Source of the DNA: Bacillota bacterium
GTDB lineage: Bacteria > Bacillota > Sulfobacillia > JAJYWN01
Reading direction: 5' to 3'
Assembly (NCBI GenBank): GCA_021791495.1
Contig: JAJYWN010000076.1
Span: 1 to 33,601 of the forward strand
Length of the DNA: 33,601 bases
Positions 1 through 7,682 of this stretch are shown here, one piece after another. The notes beneath the pieces are model-generated. The model did no database searches and was not told the origin of the DNA. It was given only the letters and a program-made list of their open reading frames with translations. The number at the start of each line of letters is the position of its first letter. The first letter of the stretch is position 1. Made by a program: the position numbers and the translations under genes.

Positions 1-474
1 CCGGGCGGCGCCGCGTTCGGTGTGAATGCCGGTCTGGCCGCGACTGGGACCGGCGCGGCGGGGGTACCGGGCGGCACGGCGGGTGCGGGAGGCCGGGGTA
101 CCGGTGCGAGCGGCCCGTATCCCACCCCCGCTTTCGCTTCCGGGGCTGAAGGGGAACCTCGTGTCCAGCCCGCCCATTTTGGCGACTTGGCCTTCGGTAC
201 TCCGGAAAGAGACCGCGGCAACATCGATCTGCTGATGGATGTCCCCCTGAGCATTACCGTAGAACTGGGCCGCACCAGGCGCTTGGTCCGGGATATCCTC
301 TCTTTCGGCCCGGGTTCCGTGGTCGAACTGGACAAGACGGCCGGGGAGTCACTGGACATCCTGGTCAACGGCCGGCTCATCGCCCGCGGTGAAGTGGTCA
401 TTGTGAACGAGAATTTTGGGATCCGCGTGACGGAGATCAGCTCTCAGATGGAAAAGGCGGCGACACCCAGGTGA
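1..474 (+). CDS. fliN: Flagellar motor switch protein FliN/FliY, C-terminal part (5' truncated by window)
   Basis: The frame is open from base 1, so the true start lies upstream. The visible C-terminal 75-80 residues form a SpoA/FliN-type surface-presentation domain, beginning near NIDLLMDVPLSITVELG and ending in NFGIRVTEIS. This domain builds the cytoplasmic C-ring, which sets rotation direction and, in FliY-type proteins, can bind or dephosphorylate CheY-P. It is preceded by roughly 60 residues of low-complexity Gly/Ala/Pro sequence, probably a flexible linker. A long upstream part would suggest the FliY form, but that part is outside the window, so FliN versus FliY is unresolved. The stop overlaps the next gene's start (GTGA), so fliO is probably translationally coupled. 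Confidence 0.93.
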   Translation, partial: PGGAAFGVNAGLAATGTGAAGVPGGTAGAGGRGTGASGPYPTPAFASGAEGEPRVQPAHFGDLAFGTPERDRGNIDLLMDVPLSITVELGRTRRLVRDILSFGPGSVVELDKTAGESLDILVNGRLIARGEVVIVNENFGIRVTEISSQMEKAATPR

Positions 475-1046
475 CGGGAGCGGCGACAAGTCCCATGACA
501 GGGGCAACTGGCACGGCGGCTGCCCAGACCGGCGGGGTCGGCCTGGGTTGGCAGCTCTTCTACTTCCTGGCCGTGGCGGCTCTGCTCATCGCGGGGGCCT
601 ACTACACCGTCCGGTGGCTGGGCCGCCGCATGGCTTCGCCGGGCGTCGGTAGGCGGATGGCCGTCCGCGAGACCATGGGGCTGGGGCCCCGTTCCGGACT
701 CTGCCTGGTGGAAGTCGATGGACGCCGGCTCCTCATTGGCTTTTCCCCGGCAGGACTCAACCTCATCTGTGACCTGACCGCACCTGTGCCTCCGGTCGCA
801 CCTGGTCTCGCGCCGGTGGACGGGCCCCCTTCCACGGTGGTGGCGCCTGTCTCGGCGGTCAAACCGGTGGAGCCTGAGGCCGCCTTGCGCCGTTGGTTCG
901 GGTCCGCTTGGGCGCGACTGTCCACCATGGCCCAGGGGCAGCGTCCCACCAGGCGCCGGCACTCGGCCGAGACGGCCAAGGTGGAAGAGGCCATCCGGGC
1001 CCTTGAAGCTGTTTCCGGTCAGGAACGCAACGGGGGTGCCCGCTGA
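471..1046 (+). CDS. fliO: Flagellar biosynthesis protein FliO
   Basis: FliO is a small membrane protein that assists assembly of the FliP/FliQ/FliR export-gate complex. About 191 residues. One hydrophobic segment lies near residues 25-45 (WQLFYFLAVAALLIAGAYY). It is followed by the family's cytoplasmic beta-rich stretch, with MGLGPRSGLCLVEVDGRRLLIG near residues 70-90. The rest of the C-terminus is poorly conserved and basic. The GTG start at 471 overlaps the preceding stop by 4 bp. An internal ATG at 495 is an alternative. The identification rests on the single membrane helix, the LGPR...LVEV...LLIG pattern, and the position directly upstream of fliP. Confidence 0.85.
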   Translation: MTGAATSPMTGATGTAAAQTGGVGLGWQLFYFLAVAALLIAGAYYTVRWLGRRMASPGVGRRMAVRETMGLGPRSGLCLVEVDGRRLLIGFSPAGLNLICDLTAPVPPVAPGLAPVDGPPSTVVAPVSAVKPVEPEAALRRWFGSAWARLSTMAQGQRPTRRRHSAETAKVEEAIRALEAVSGQERNGGAR

Positions 1047-1732
1047 TGGATACCTTGGTGCTGCCGAAAGTCACCCTGGGAGTTCAGCAGGCCACCTCCG
1101 CTGGCGGCACCTCGTCCGCCCTGCAGATCGTCCTGATCCTGACAGTCCTGACGCTGGCCCCGGCCATCATCATCATGATGACGTCCTTCACCCGTATCGT
1201 GGTGGTGCTGTCTTTCGTGCGCAGCGCCCTTGCCACCCAGCAGATGCCGCCGAACCAGGTCCTCATCGGTTTGGCCCTTTTCCTTTCCTTCTTTGTCATG
1301 TCACCGGTGGTGAACGACATCAACCAGCAAGCCTACCAGCCCTTTGTGCAGGGGAAGATTACGCAGCGGCAGGCTCTGGACCGGGCGTCGGTACCTATCC
1401 GGCGGTTCATGCTCCGGCAGACCCGGGACAAGGACCTGGCGCTCTTCACCGACATGGCCGGGTTGGAGGCGCCCATCGACCCCGACAAGCTATCCCTCTC
1501 CCTGGTTATCCCGGCTTTCACCATCAGCGAGTTGAAGACAGCCTTTCAGATCGGATTCGTCATCTTCATTCCTTTTCTAGTGATTGACATGGTGGTGGCC
1601 AGCACCCTGATGTCCATGGGCATGCTGATGCTGCCACCGATGATGATTTCCCTGCCTTTCAAGATTGTGCTTTTCGTGTTGGCCGACGGGTGGTATCTGG
1701 TGGTGAAATCTCTGGTCACCAGTTTCCACTGA
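1046..1732 (+). CDS. fliP: Flagellar type III export gate protein FliP
   Basis: FliP forms the FliP5-FliQ4-FliR1 export gate in the basal-body membrane, through which rod, hook and filament subunits pass. 228 residues, about the usual length for Gram-positive FliP. Family signatures are visible: IIMMTSFTRIVVVLSFVRSALATQQMPPNQVLIGLALFLSFFVM in the first half (given here as one conserved stretch, residues about 42-85), and ISELKTAFQIGFVIFIPFL then MGMLMLPPMMISLPFKI in the second half. About four membrane segments. No cleavable signal peptide is obvious, as in many Bacillota. The ATG overlaps the fliO stop by one base (TGATG), so the two are probably coupled. Confidence 0.97.
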   Translation: MDTLVLPKVTLGVQQATSAGGTSSALQIVLILTVLTLAPAIIIMMTSFTRIVVVLSFVRSALATQQMPPNQVLIGLALFLSFFVMSPVVNDINQQAYQPFVQGKITQRQALDRASVPIRRFMLRQTRDKDLALFTDMAGLEAPIDPDKLSLSLVIPAFTISELKTAFQIGFVIFIPFLVIDMVVASTLMSMGMLMLPPMMISLPFKIVLFVLADGWYLVVKSLVTSFH

Positions 1733-1777
1733 CACCAACCGAGGACCGGCCGGTAGCGACGGGAGGAGACAGGAAGG

Positions 1778-2047
1778 ATGAGTCAAGACTTGGTGATCAA
1801 TCTCGGACAGCAGGCCCTTTGGCTTGCGGTCCAGGTGGCGGCCCCCATGATGGGGCTGGCGCTGGCCGTCGGCCTGGTGGTCAGCATCCTCCAGGCCACG
1901 ACCCAGATTAACGAACAAACCCTGGCCTTCGCCCCGAAAGTCCTGGCCGTCCTGGGCGCGCTGGTGTTCTTCGGTCCCTGGATGCTGACGTCTCTCTTGA
2001 ACTTCACCGTCCGACTTCTGGGGAATCTGGGGGCGTACGTACGCTGA
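1778..2047 (+). CDS. fliQ: Flagellar export gate protein FliQ
   Basis: FliQ is an 89-residue, two-helix membrane subunit of the flagellar type III export gate. The sequence shows the two hydrophobic helices and the family motif around SILQATTQINEQTLAFAPKV, residues 38-57. Length is typical (about 88-90). A purine-rich ribosome-binding region (GGGAGGAGA) lies at about 1760-1768 ahead of the ATG. The 45-bp gap after fliP is one of the few real gaps in this part of the operon. The stop overlaps the fliR start by one base. Confidence 0.97.
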   Translation: MSQDLVINLGQQALWLAVQVAAPMMGLALAVGLVVSILQATTQINEQTLAFAPKVLAVLGALVFFGPWMLTSLLNFTVRLLGNLGAYVR

Positions 2048-2868
2048 TGGCAAACACCGCCGCTCTCGCCGCCCAAGTGTGGCAAGGCATTCCGGTCCTC
2101 CTCCGGGTATCTGGCCTGTTCCTGGTAGCTCCGGTCTTCGGCAGCTACTTCGTGCCGGCCCAGGTCAAGGTCTTCATCATCTTGGTGACCACCCTGGCGG
2201 TATACCCCATGGCGGTGGCGGCTGCGGCCCCCGCCGGCACCGGCGCGGCCGTCACGGCCGCCTTTGCCGGCGGAGACCTGTGGGCGATGATGGCTCTGGC
2301 CGTGCAGGAGCTGGCTGTCGGCCTTCTCCTTGGTTACGCCTCGCTCCTGGCCTTCGTGGGCATCCAGGTGGCCGGGCAGTTCCTGGACATGGAGATGGGG
2401 TTCGGCATCGTGAACGTCATCGACCCGCAGCTCAACCAGGTCTCGCCCCTCCTGGGGAATTTCCAGTACCTCCTGGCCCTGCTGATCTTCCTGGCCACCA
2501 ACGGCCACTACACGCTCCTATCGGGTCTGGCCCAGAGTTACCGCATCCTGCCTATGGGCGGGCCGAGGCCGACGGTGGGTGAGCCGGTGTTGGGGTTCGT
2601 CTTGAACCTGTTCTCCGGGCTCTTTGTTACCGCCCTGAAGGTGGCGGCGCCGGTCCTGGCCGCCATGTTCCTAACCACCGTGGCCCTGGGGCTTCTGTCC
2701 CGCGCCGTCCCGCAGTTGAACATCTTCATGGTCGGACTGCCGGCCAAGGCCATCATCGGATTGGCCCTGATGGCGCTGCTGATGCCGGGATACCTGGCCC
2801 TCCTTGAGAACGTCCTGGGCGGCATCAAACCCGCTCTGGCCCGGCTCCTGGAGGTGATGCGCCTGTGA
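2047..2868 (+). CDS. fliR: Flagellar export gate protein FliR
   Basis: FliR is the third integral-membrane subunit of the flagellar export gate and caps the FliP/FliQ assembly. 273 residues with about six hydrophobic segments. Recognisable stretches include LLRVSGLFLVAPVFGS near the N-terminus, GYASLLAFVGIQVAGQFLDMEMGFG in the middle (residues about 95-119), and PQLNIFMVGLPAKAIIGLAL near residues 220-240. All are typical of FliR/FlhR/SpaR proteins. It starts at the ATG that overlaps the fliQ stop. Its own stop overlaps flhB by 4 bp. Confidence 0.96.
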   Translation: MANTAALAAQVWQGIPVLLRVSGLFLVAPVFGSYFVPAQVKVFIILVTTLAVYPMAVAAAAPAGTGAAVTAAFAGGDLWAMMALAVQELAVGLLLGYASLLAFVGIQVAGQFLDMEMGFGIVNVIDPQLNQVSPLLGNFQYLLALLIFLATNGHYTLLSGLAQSYRILPMGGPRPTVGEPVLGFVLNLFSGLFVTALKVAAPVLAAMFLTTVALGLLSRAVPQLNIFMVGLPAKAIIGLALMALLMPGYLALLENVLGGIKPALARLLEVMRL

Positions 2869-3923
2869 GCCAAGAAAGGACCGAAGCCGCCACCCCGAAA
2901 AAACGGCGGGACGCCCGCCGCAAAGGCCAGGTGGCTCGGAGTTCCGAGCTATCCGGGGCCCTCTCCCTCCTGGCCGCCTTCATGGTGCTGCGCGCCGCGG
3001 GGCCCTGGATCTGGCAGCGCCTGTGGCTGAACATGACCGGGTTCTTCGCCGTGGCGGGAGGCCGCGAGCTGTCTCCGGCCCTGGTGGGGAACATGCTGCT
3101 GCAGGCGGCGGAGGCCACTGTCCTGATGGCCGCCCCTGTGGCTGGGGCGGCCGCCGTGGCCGGCGTGGGTAGCGGGCTATTGCAGACCGGTCTGGTCTCG
3201 GCGCCCAACCTCCTTTCCCCCGACTTCTCGCGCATCGACCCGCTCTCCGGGGCTAAGAGGGTCTTCTCCCGCCGCGCCCTGATGGAGATGGTGAAGGCCC
3301 TGGCCAAAGTAGCCGTGGTGGGCTACTTTGCCTTTCAGGGTGTCCGCGGCGATCTGGGCCGCCTGATGAGCCTGGGTGACATGAAACTGGGACCGGCCGC
3401 GGGTGTGGTCCTGTCCATCGCTTCCGGCATGATGGTCCGGGCGGCGGCGTCTCTGGCGGTCATCGGCGCCCTGGACTACCTGTACCAGTTCTACGAGTTC
3501 GAAATGGGACTCCGCATGACGAAGCAGGAGTTGAAAGAGGAAGCGAAAGAGACCGAGGGCCGTCCCGAAGTGCGCGGGAAGATCAAGGAGCGCCAGCGCC
3601 AGATGGCGCGGAAGCGCATGATGGCGCAGGTCCCCAAGGCGGACGTCATCGTCACCAACCCCACGCACTTCGCGGTGGCGCTGAAATACGATCCGAAACT
3701 GGCCGCCGCCCCAGTCTGCCTGGCCAAAGGCGCCGACCTGGTGGCGGCCAGGATCCGCCAGATCGCCAAGGCCCACCAGATTCCCATCGTCGAAAACCCG
3801 CCGTTGGCTCAGGCCCTGTACCGCACGGTGGAAGTGGGGCGGACCATTCCGTCCGACCTCTACCGCGCCGTGGCCGAGGTCCTGGCTTTCGTCTACCGGC
3901 TGAAAGGCAGGGTACCCGCATGA
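2865..3923 (+). CDS. flhB: Flagellar export switch protein FlhB
   Basis: FlhB switches the export apparatus from rod/hook to filament substrates. 352 residues. The start is MSQERTEAATPKKRRDARRKG, the usual N-terminal signature (T-x-K-R-x-x-x-x-R-x-x-G). Four hydrophobic segments follow, then a charged linker (EFEMGLRMTKQELKEEAKETEG). The C-terminal cytoplasmic domain carries the autocleavage motif NPTH, with Asn265 as the residue cleaved in known family members. GTG start, overlapping the fliR stop as GTGA. The stop overlaps the flhA ATG (ATGA), so the chain of coupled genes continues. Confidence 0.98.
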   Translation: MSQERTEAATPKKRRDARRKGQVARSSELSGALSLLAAFMVLRAAGPWIWQRLWLNMTGFFAVAGGRELSPALVGNMLLQAAEATVLMAAPVAGAAAVAGVGSGLLQTGLVSAPNLLSPDFSRIDPLSGAKRVFSRRALMEMVKALAKVAVVGYFAFQGVRGDLGRLMSLGDMKLGPAAGVVLSIASGMMVRAAASLAVIGALDYLYQFYEFEMGLRMTKQELKEEAKETEGRPEVRGKIKERQRQMARKRMMAQVPKADVIVTNPTHFAVALKYDPKLAAAPVCLAKGADLVAARIRQIAKAHQIPIVENPPLAQALYRTVEVGRTIPSDLYRAVAEVLAFVYRLKGRVPA

Positions 3924-6040
3924 ACCTCAACACCGGCTCCAGCCCCTCCGCGCCAGTGAAGACCGGCCGCTCGGTACCGCTCGACGTCATCATCACCGTC
4001 GCCATCATCAGCATGGTGGCCATGATGGTCATCCCCTTGCCGGCCTTTCTCCTCGACATCCTCTTGGCCTTCAACCTGACCCTGTCCATGACCATCCTGA
4101 TGGTCACCATGTACACCAGGGAACCGCTGCAGTTCTCCATCTTCCCCAGCCTGCTCCTGGTGACCACCTTGTTCCGCCTCTCCCTGAACGTCAGTTCCAC
4201 CCGCCTGATCCTCCTGAACGGCTACGCCGGCGAAATCATCCGCCGGTTCGGCGAGTTCGTGGTGGGCGGTAACGCCGTCGTCGGCATGGTGGTCTTCTTT
4301 ATCCTTGTGGTCATCCAGTTCGTGGTCATCACCAAAGGCGCGGAGCGCGTCGCCGAGGTGGCCGCCAGGTTCACCCTGGACGCCATGCCCGGCAAACAGA
4401 TGGCCATCGACGCCGATCTGAACTCGGGCCTCATCGACGAGGCCGCGGCCCGCGCCCGCCGCCGTGACATCGAGCGGGAGGCGGATTTCTATGGGGCCAT
4501 GGACGGCGCATCGAAATTCGTCAAGGGTGACGCCGTGGCCGGTGTCCTCATCACGGTCATCAACCTCATCGGTGGGTTCATCGTCGGGATGATGCAGAAG
4601 GGGCTCTCGGCGGCCGACGCCGCCAAGCAGTTCTCCCTCTTGACCGTGGGCGACGGCCTGGTGTCACAGATTCCGGCGCTGCTCATTTCGACGGCCACCG
4701 GCATCATCGTCACCCGGGCGGCTTCCGACTCGGATATGGGTCGCGAACTGGCGACTCAACTGACGGCCCAGCCCAAGGTCCTCTCCATCGCCGCCGCCCT
4801 CCTGGCGGGGTTCGCCCTGGTCCCGGGTCTGCCGACCGTACCTTTCCTGGTGCTGGCGGCCGCCACCGGATACGGCGCCCGGGCCATCCGCCGCGCCACC
4901 GAAGCCAAGGCCCGGCAGGACGCGGAGCGTAAGCGGGTCGCCCAGACCGAGGCCGTGCGGCGTCCCGAAAGTGTGGTGCCGCTGCTGGCGCTAGACCCCA
5001 TTGAAGTGGAGCTGGGATACGCGCTGCTGCCGCTGGCGGAGAAGACGGTCCACGGCGACCTTTCGGAACGTGTTTCCGCCATCCGCCGCCAGACCGCCTT
5101 GGACCTCGGGTTGGTGGTCCCGCCGGTGCGCATCGTGGATAATATCCAGCTCCGCCCGAACCAGTACGTCATCCGGCTGCGGGGAGTGGCGGCGGCCGAC
5201 GGCGAGCTTTATGCCGACCGTTTCCTGGCCATGAACCCCGGTCAGGTAGAGGAAGAAGTCCCCGGCCTGTCCACGCGGGAACCCGCCTTCGGTCTACCCG
5301 CCCTGTGGGTCACCGAAGGGGACCGCGACCGCGCTGAACTGGCAGGCTATACGGTGGTCGACCCCGGCTCGGTTCTGGCCACACATCTGACTGAAGTCAT
5401 CAAAGCGCATGCGTCGGAGCTGCTGGGGCGCCAGGAAACCCAGAGCCTCATCAATTCGGTGAAAGAACGCGCGCCGGTATTGGTGGAGGAATTGGTCCCG
5501 AGCCTCCTCACGGTCGGGGAGATCCAGAAAGTCCTGCAGAGCCTGCTGCGCGAGGGTATCTCCATCCGTGATCTGGGTACCGTCCTGGAGACTTTGGCCG
5601 ATAACGCCCGCGTCACCCGCGACACGGAGGTGCTGACGGAGTACGTCCGGCGCGCTCTGGGGCGGGCCATCTGCCAGCAGTTGGGCTACAAGAACGGGCA
5701 GGGACCGCTACCTGTTCTGACGGTGGACCCGAACCTGGAGGACCAGTTGATCCGCTCGGCGCGCCGGACGGAGACCGGGACTTACCTCGCAGTTAGCCCG
5801 GCCCAGGTGGGAAGTGTCCTGGAATCGGTGCGCCGCGAGGCGGGTCGCCTCACCTCCCAGGGCAGTCTGCCCATCGTCGTCTGCTCACCGGAGGTGCGGC
5901 CCCATTTCCGCCGCCTGGTGGAGAAGGCGGCCGCCAAGTTGATCGTCCTTTCTTTCGCCGAGCTTCCGCCGGCCATGGAACTCCAGGCGGTGGGGTCGAT
6001 TACCGCCGGACCCTCCGTGCTGGCAGAGAGCGCTGTATAG
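3920..6040 (+). CDS. flhA: Flagellar export gate protein FlhA
   Basis: FlhA is the large export-gate subunit. Its cytoplasmic ring docks substrates and chaperones and couples export to the proton motive force. 706 residues, close to the family norm. The N-terminal half has about eight membrane segments and the conserved cytoplasmic loop with MPGKQMAIDADLNSGLIDE and ARARRRDIEREADFYGAMDG (residues about 154-196). The C-terminal half is the four-subdomain cytosolic part, with SVKERAPVLVEELVP and the later LTVDPNLEDQL stretch. It overlaps flhB by 4 bp. In most Bacillota flhF and flhG follow, but here the next gene is a PilZ protein after a 29-bp gap. Confidence 0.98.
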   Translation: MNLNTGSSPSAPVKTGRSVPLDVIITVAIISMVAMMVIPLPAFLLDILLAFNLTLSMTILMVTMYTREPLQFSIFPSLLLVTTLFRLSLNVSSTRLILLNGYAGEIIRRFGEFVVGGNAVVGMVVFFILVVIQFVVITKGAERVAEVAARFTLDAMPGKQMAIDADLNSGLIDEAAARARRRDIEREADFYGAMDGASKFVKGDAVAGVLITVINLIGGFIVGMMQKGLSAADAAKQFSLLTVGDGLVSQIPALLISTATGIIVTRAASDSDMGRELATQLTAQPKVLSIAAALLAGFALVPGLPTVPFLVLAAATGYGARAIRRATEAKARQDAERKRVAQTEAVRRPESVVPLLALDPIEVELGYALLPLAEKTVHGDLSERVSAIRRQTALDLGLVVPPVRIVDNIQLRPNQYVIRLRGVAAADGELYADRFLAMNPGQVEEEVPGLSTREPAFGLPALWVTEGDRDRAELAGYTVVDPGSVLATHLTEVIKAHASELLGRQETQSLINSVKERAPVLVEELVPSLLTVGEIQKVLQSLLREGISIRDLGTVLETLADNARVTRDTEVLTEYVRRALGRAICQQLGYKNGQGPLPVLTVDPNLEDQLIRSARRTETGTYLAVSPAQVGSVLESVRREAGRLTSQGSLPIVVCSPEVRPHFRRLVEKAAAKLIVLSFAELPPAMELQAVGSITAGPSVLAESAV

Positions 6041-6069
6041 GCATATGCGAATAGTGGAGGGTTGTTGGA

Positions 6070-6900
6070 TTGGCCACGTATGACGAGCGAGACGAGATTC
6101 AGATCCAACTCTCCATGGGCCAGATAGCGACGGTGCATGTCCTGGCCGGGCCCGCCTATGGCCAATATGAGACCACCGTCGCCGAGAACCCGGATCCCGA
6201 AATCCGGCAGACGGTGCTCTTTGATCCGACCGATGATGGCGGCGAAGGGCCCGGACCGGAGGGCGGAGCGGGCCCACGGTCGGAGAACGGACCCGGCCCT
6301 CGACTGGAGATTGGACCGGGTACGCCGGTCCGGATCAGTGTGGCGGATGGCGGCCAGGCGATCACCTTCGAGACTATCGTGGCCCGACGCTCTTTCAGCA
6401 AGCTATATCTTGATCCCCCGGTATGGTGCGAGCGCCGCCAACGCCGCCAGCATGTCCGAGTTCAGGTGACCCTGCTGGCAGTCTACACTCCTATTGTCGC
6501 CGATAGTAGCGAGGCCAAGATACCGCCGCCCGGGCCCGGCGCCAAGCCGGAGGACTGGGTCAAGGCCGACCCGTTCCGGGTGGTCCGCGGCCGGACCCGC
6601 GACCTTTCCGCCGGTGGCATGCTCCTGCTTTCTCCCGTCCCACTGAACCGGGGGGAGCGGGTCCAGGCTCTGGTGGACCTCGGTCGGTACGGGCCCATTC
6701 AGGTGGTGGCCGAATGCGTCCGGCAGGCCGGCAAGACGGTGATGTTGGGGCGTGAGCATTTCATGCTGGCGATGAGGTTCGTGCACATCGACCGGCATTC
6801 TCAGGAAAAGGTCATTTCTCTGGTTTTCGAGGTCCAAAGAAGGCAGTTGGCCGCGGGAGTCAGCTCCGCGCCGCCGACAGCCCGGGGGGTGGGAGCATGA
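6070..6900 (+). CDS. PilZ-domain c-di-GMP receptor, YcgR-like flagellar brake
   Basis: 276 residues with a YcgR-like layout. An N-terminal beta-rich domain (residues about 1-110) is interrupted by a Gly/Pro-rich insert near 57-85. A C-terminal PilZ domain begins at CERRQRRQHVRV (the arginine-rich c-di-GMP binding switch) and contains DLSAGGM near residue 178, matching the second PilZ motif [DN]xSxxG. Proteins of this type bind c-di-GMP and slow or alter flagellar rotation. The brake role here is inferred from the family and from the location between flhA and sigma-28. The TTG start is chosen because GTGGAGGG lies about 8 bases upstream. The stop overlaps the sigma factor ATG. Confidence 0.88.
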   Translation: MATYDERDEIQIQLSMGQIATVHVLAGPAYGQYETTVAENPDPEIRQTVLFDPTDDGGEGPGPEGGAGPRSENGPGPRLEIGPGTPVRISVADGGQAITFETIVARRSFSKLYLDPPVWCERRQRRQHVRVQVTLLAVYTPIVADSSEAKIPPPGPGAKPEDWVKADPFRVVRGRTRDLSAGGMLLLSPVPLNRGERVQALVDLGRYGPIQVVAECVRQAGKTVMLGREHFMLAMRFVHIDRHSQEKVISLVFEVQRRQLAAGVSSAPPTARGVGA

Positions 6901-7682
6901 CCGGACTGCCAGCATTCGAGAAAGCCGATCTCTGGTTCAGGTACAAACGGGCCGTGGACCGGGAAGCGCGGGAGGAGTTGATCCGCAAGTACGCTCCACT
7001 TGTGAAGTACGTGGCGGGGCGTCTGGCCGTGAGCATGCCTCCCAACGTGGAATTGGACGATCTGGTCAGCTACGGGGTCTTCGGTCTCATGGATGCCATT
7101 GAGAAGTACGACCCGTCCCGCGGCAACAAGTTTGAGACTTATGCCGTGGCCCGCATCCGTGGGGCCATTCTCGATGGCCTCCGCTCGCTGGACTGGGCGC
7201 CGCACTCGGTGCGCCAGAAGGCCCGGGAGCTGGAACGCATCTACGGCCAGCTCGAGGTCAAATTGGGGCGCCCGGCCGAGGACCGGGAGGTGGCGGAAGC
7301 CCTGGGGATATCCATCGAGGGCTTCCACCGGATCCTCACCGACATCCAGGGGGCCGGGCTCCTTTCACTGGATGACCTGTGGTCTGGCGAGGGTAATCAC
7401 GGACCCGGATACATGACCCTGGAGATGCTGCGGGACGACCGCTCGGCGGGGCCAGAGGAGCTGGCCGAAGAAAGCGACCGCAAGCGGATCCTGGCCGACT
7501 CCATCCAGAGTCTGCCGGAGAAAGAACGTCTGGTCATCACCCTCCTCTATTACGAGGAACTGACGGCCAAGGAGATCAGCCTGGTGCTCCACGTTTCCCA
7601 ATCGCGAGTTTCACAGCTCCACAGCCGGGCCATTCTTCGACTCCGGGGACGCCTGGCCCGCTTGAAAGAGGGGTTGCTCTGA
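6897..7682 (+). CDS. fliA: RNA polymerase sigma-28 factor FliA/SigD (FliA/WhiG family)
   Basis: This factor directs RNA polymerase to late flagellar and chemotaxis promoters and is held inactive by FlgM. 261 residues. Region 2 is clear: EELIRKYAPLVKYVAG, LDDLVSYGVFGLMDAIEKYD, and FETYAVARIRGAILDGLR with SLDWAPHSVR. Region 3 follows (ALGIS...). Region 4 has LPEKERLVITLLYYEELTAKEIS and the helix-turn-helix LHVSQSRVSQLHSRAI. Two sigma-28-like promoters lie in the window (before flgM and before hag), as do flgM and the late genes, so a complete regulatory circuit is visible. ATGA overlap with the PilZ gene. Confidence 0.97.
   Translation: MTGLPAFEKADLWFRYKRAVDREAREELIRKYAPLVKYVAGRLAVSMPPNVELDDLVSYGVFGLMDAIEKYDPSRGNKFETYAVARIRGAILDGLRSLDWAPHSVRQKARELERIYGQLEVKLGRPAEDREVAEALGISIEGFHRILTDIQGAGLLSLDDLWSGEGNHGPGYMTLEMLRDDRSAGPEELAEESDRKRILADSIQSLPEKERLVITLLYYEELTAKEISLVLHVSQSRVSQLHSRAILRLRGRLARLKEGLL

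Noticed and set aside
1783-2508. 241-codon minus-strand open frame across fliQ and fliR
   Set aside because: Antisense shadow of two membrane proteins with no recognisable domain.
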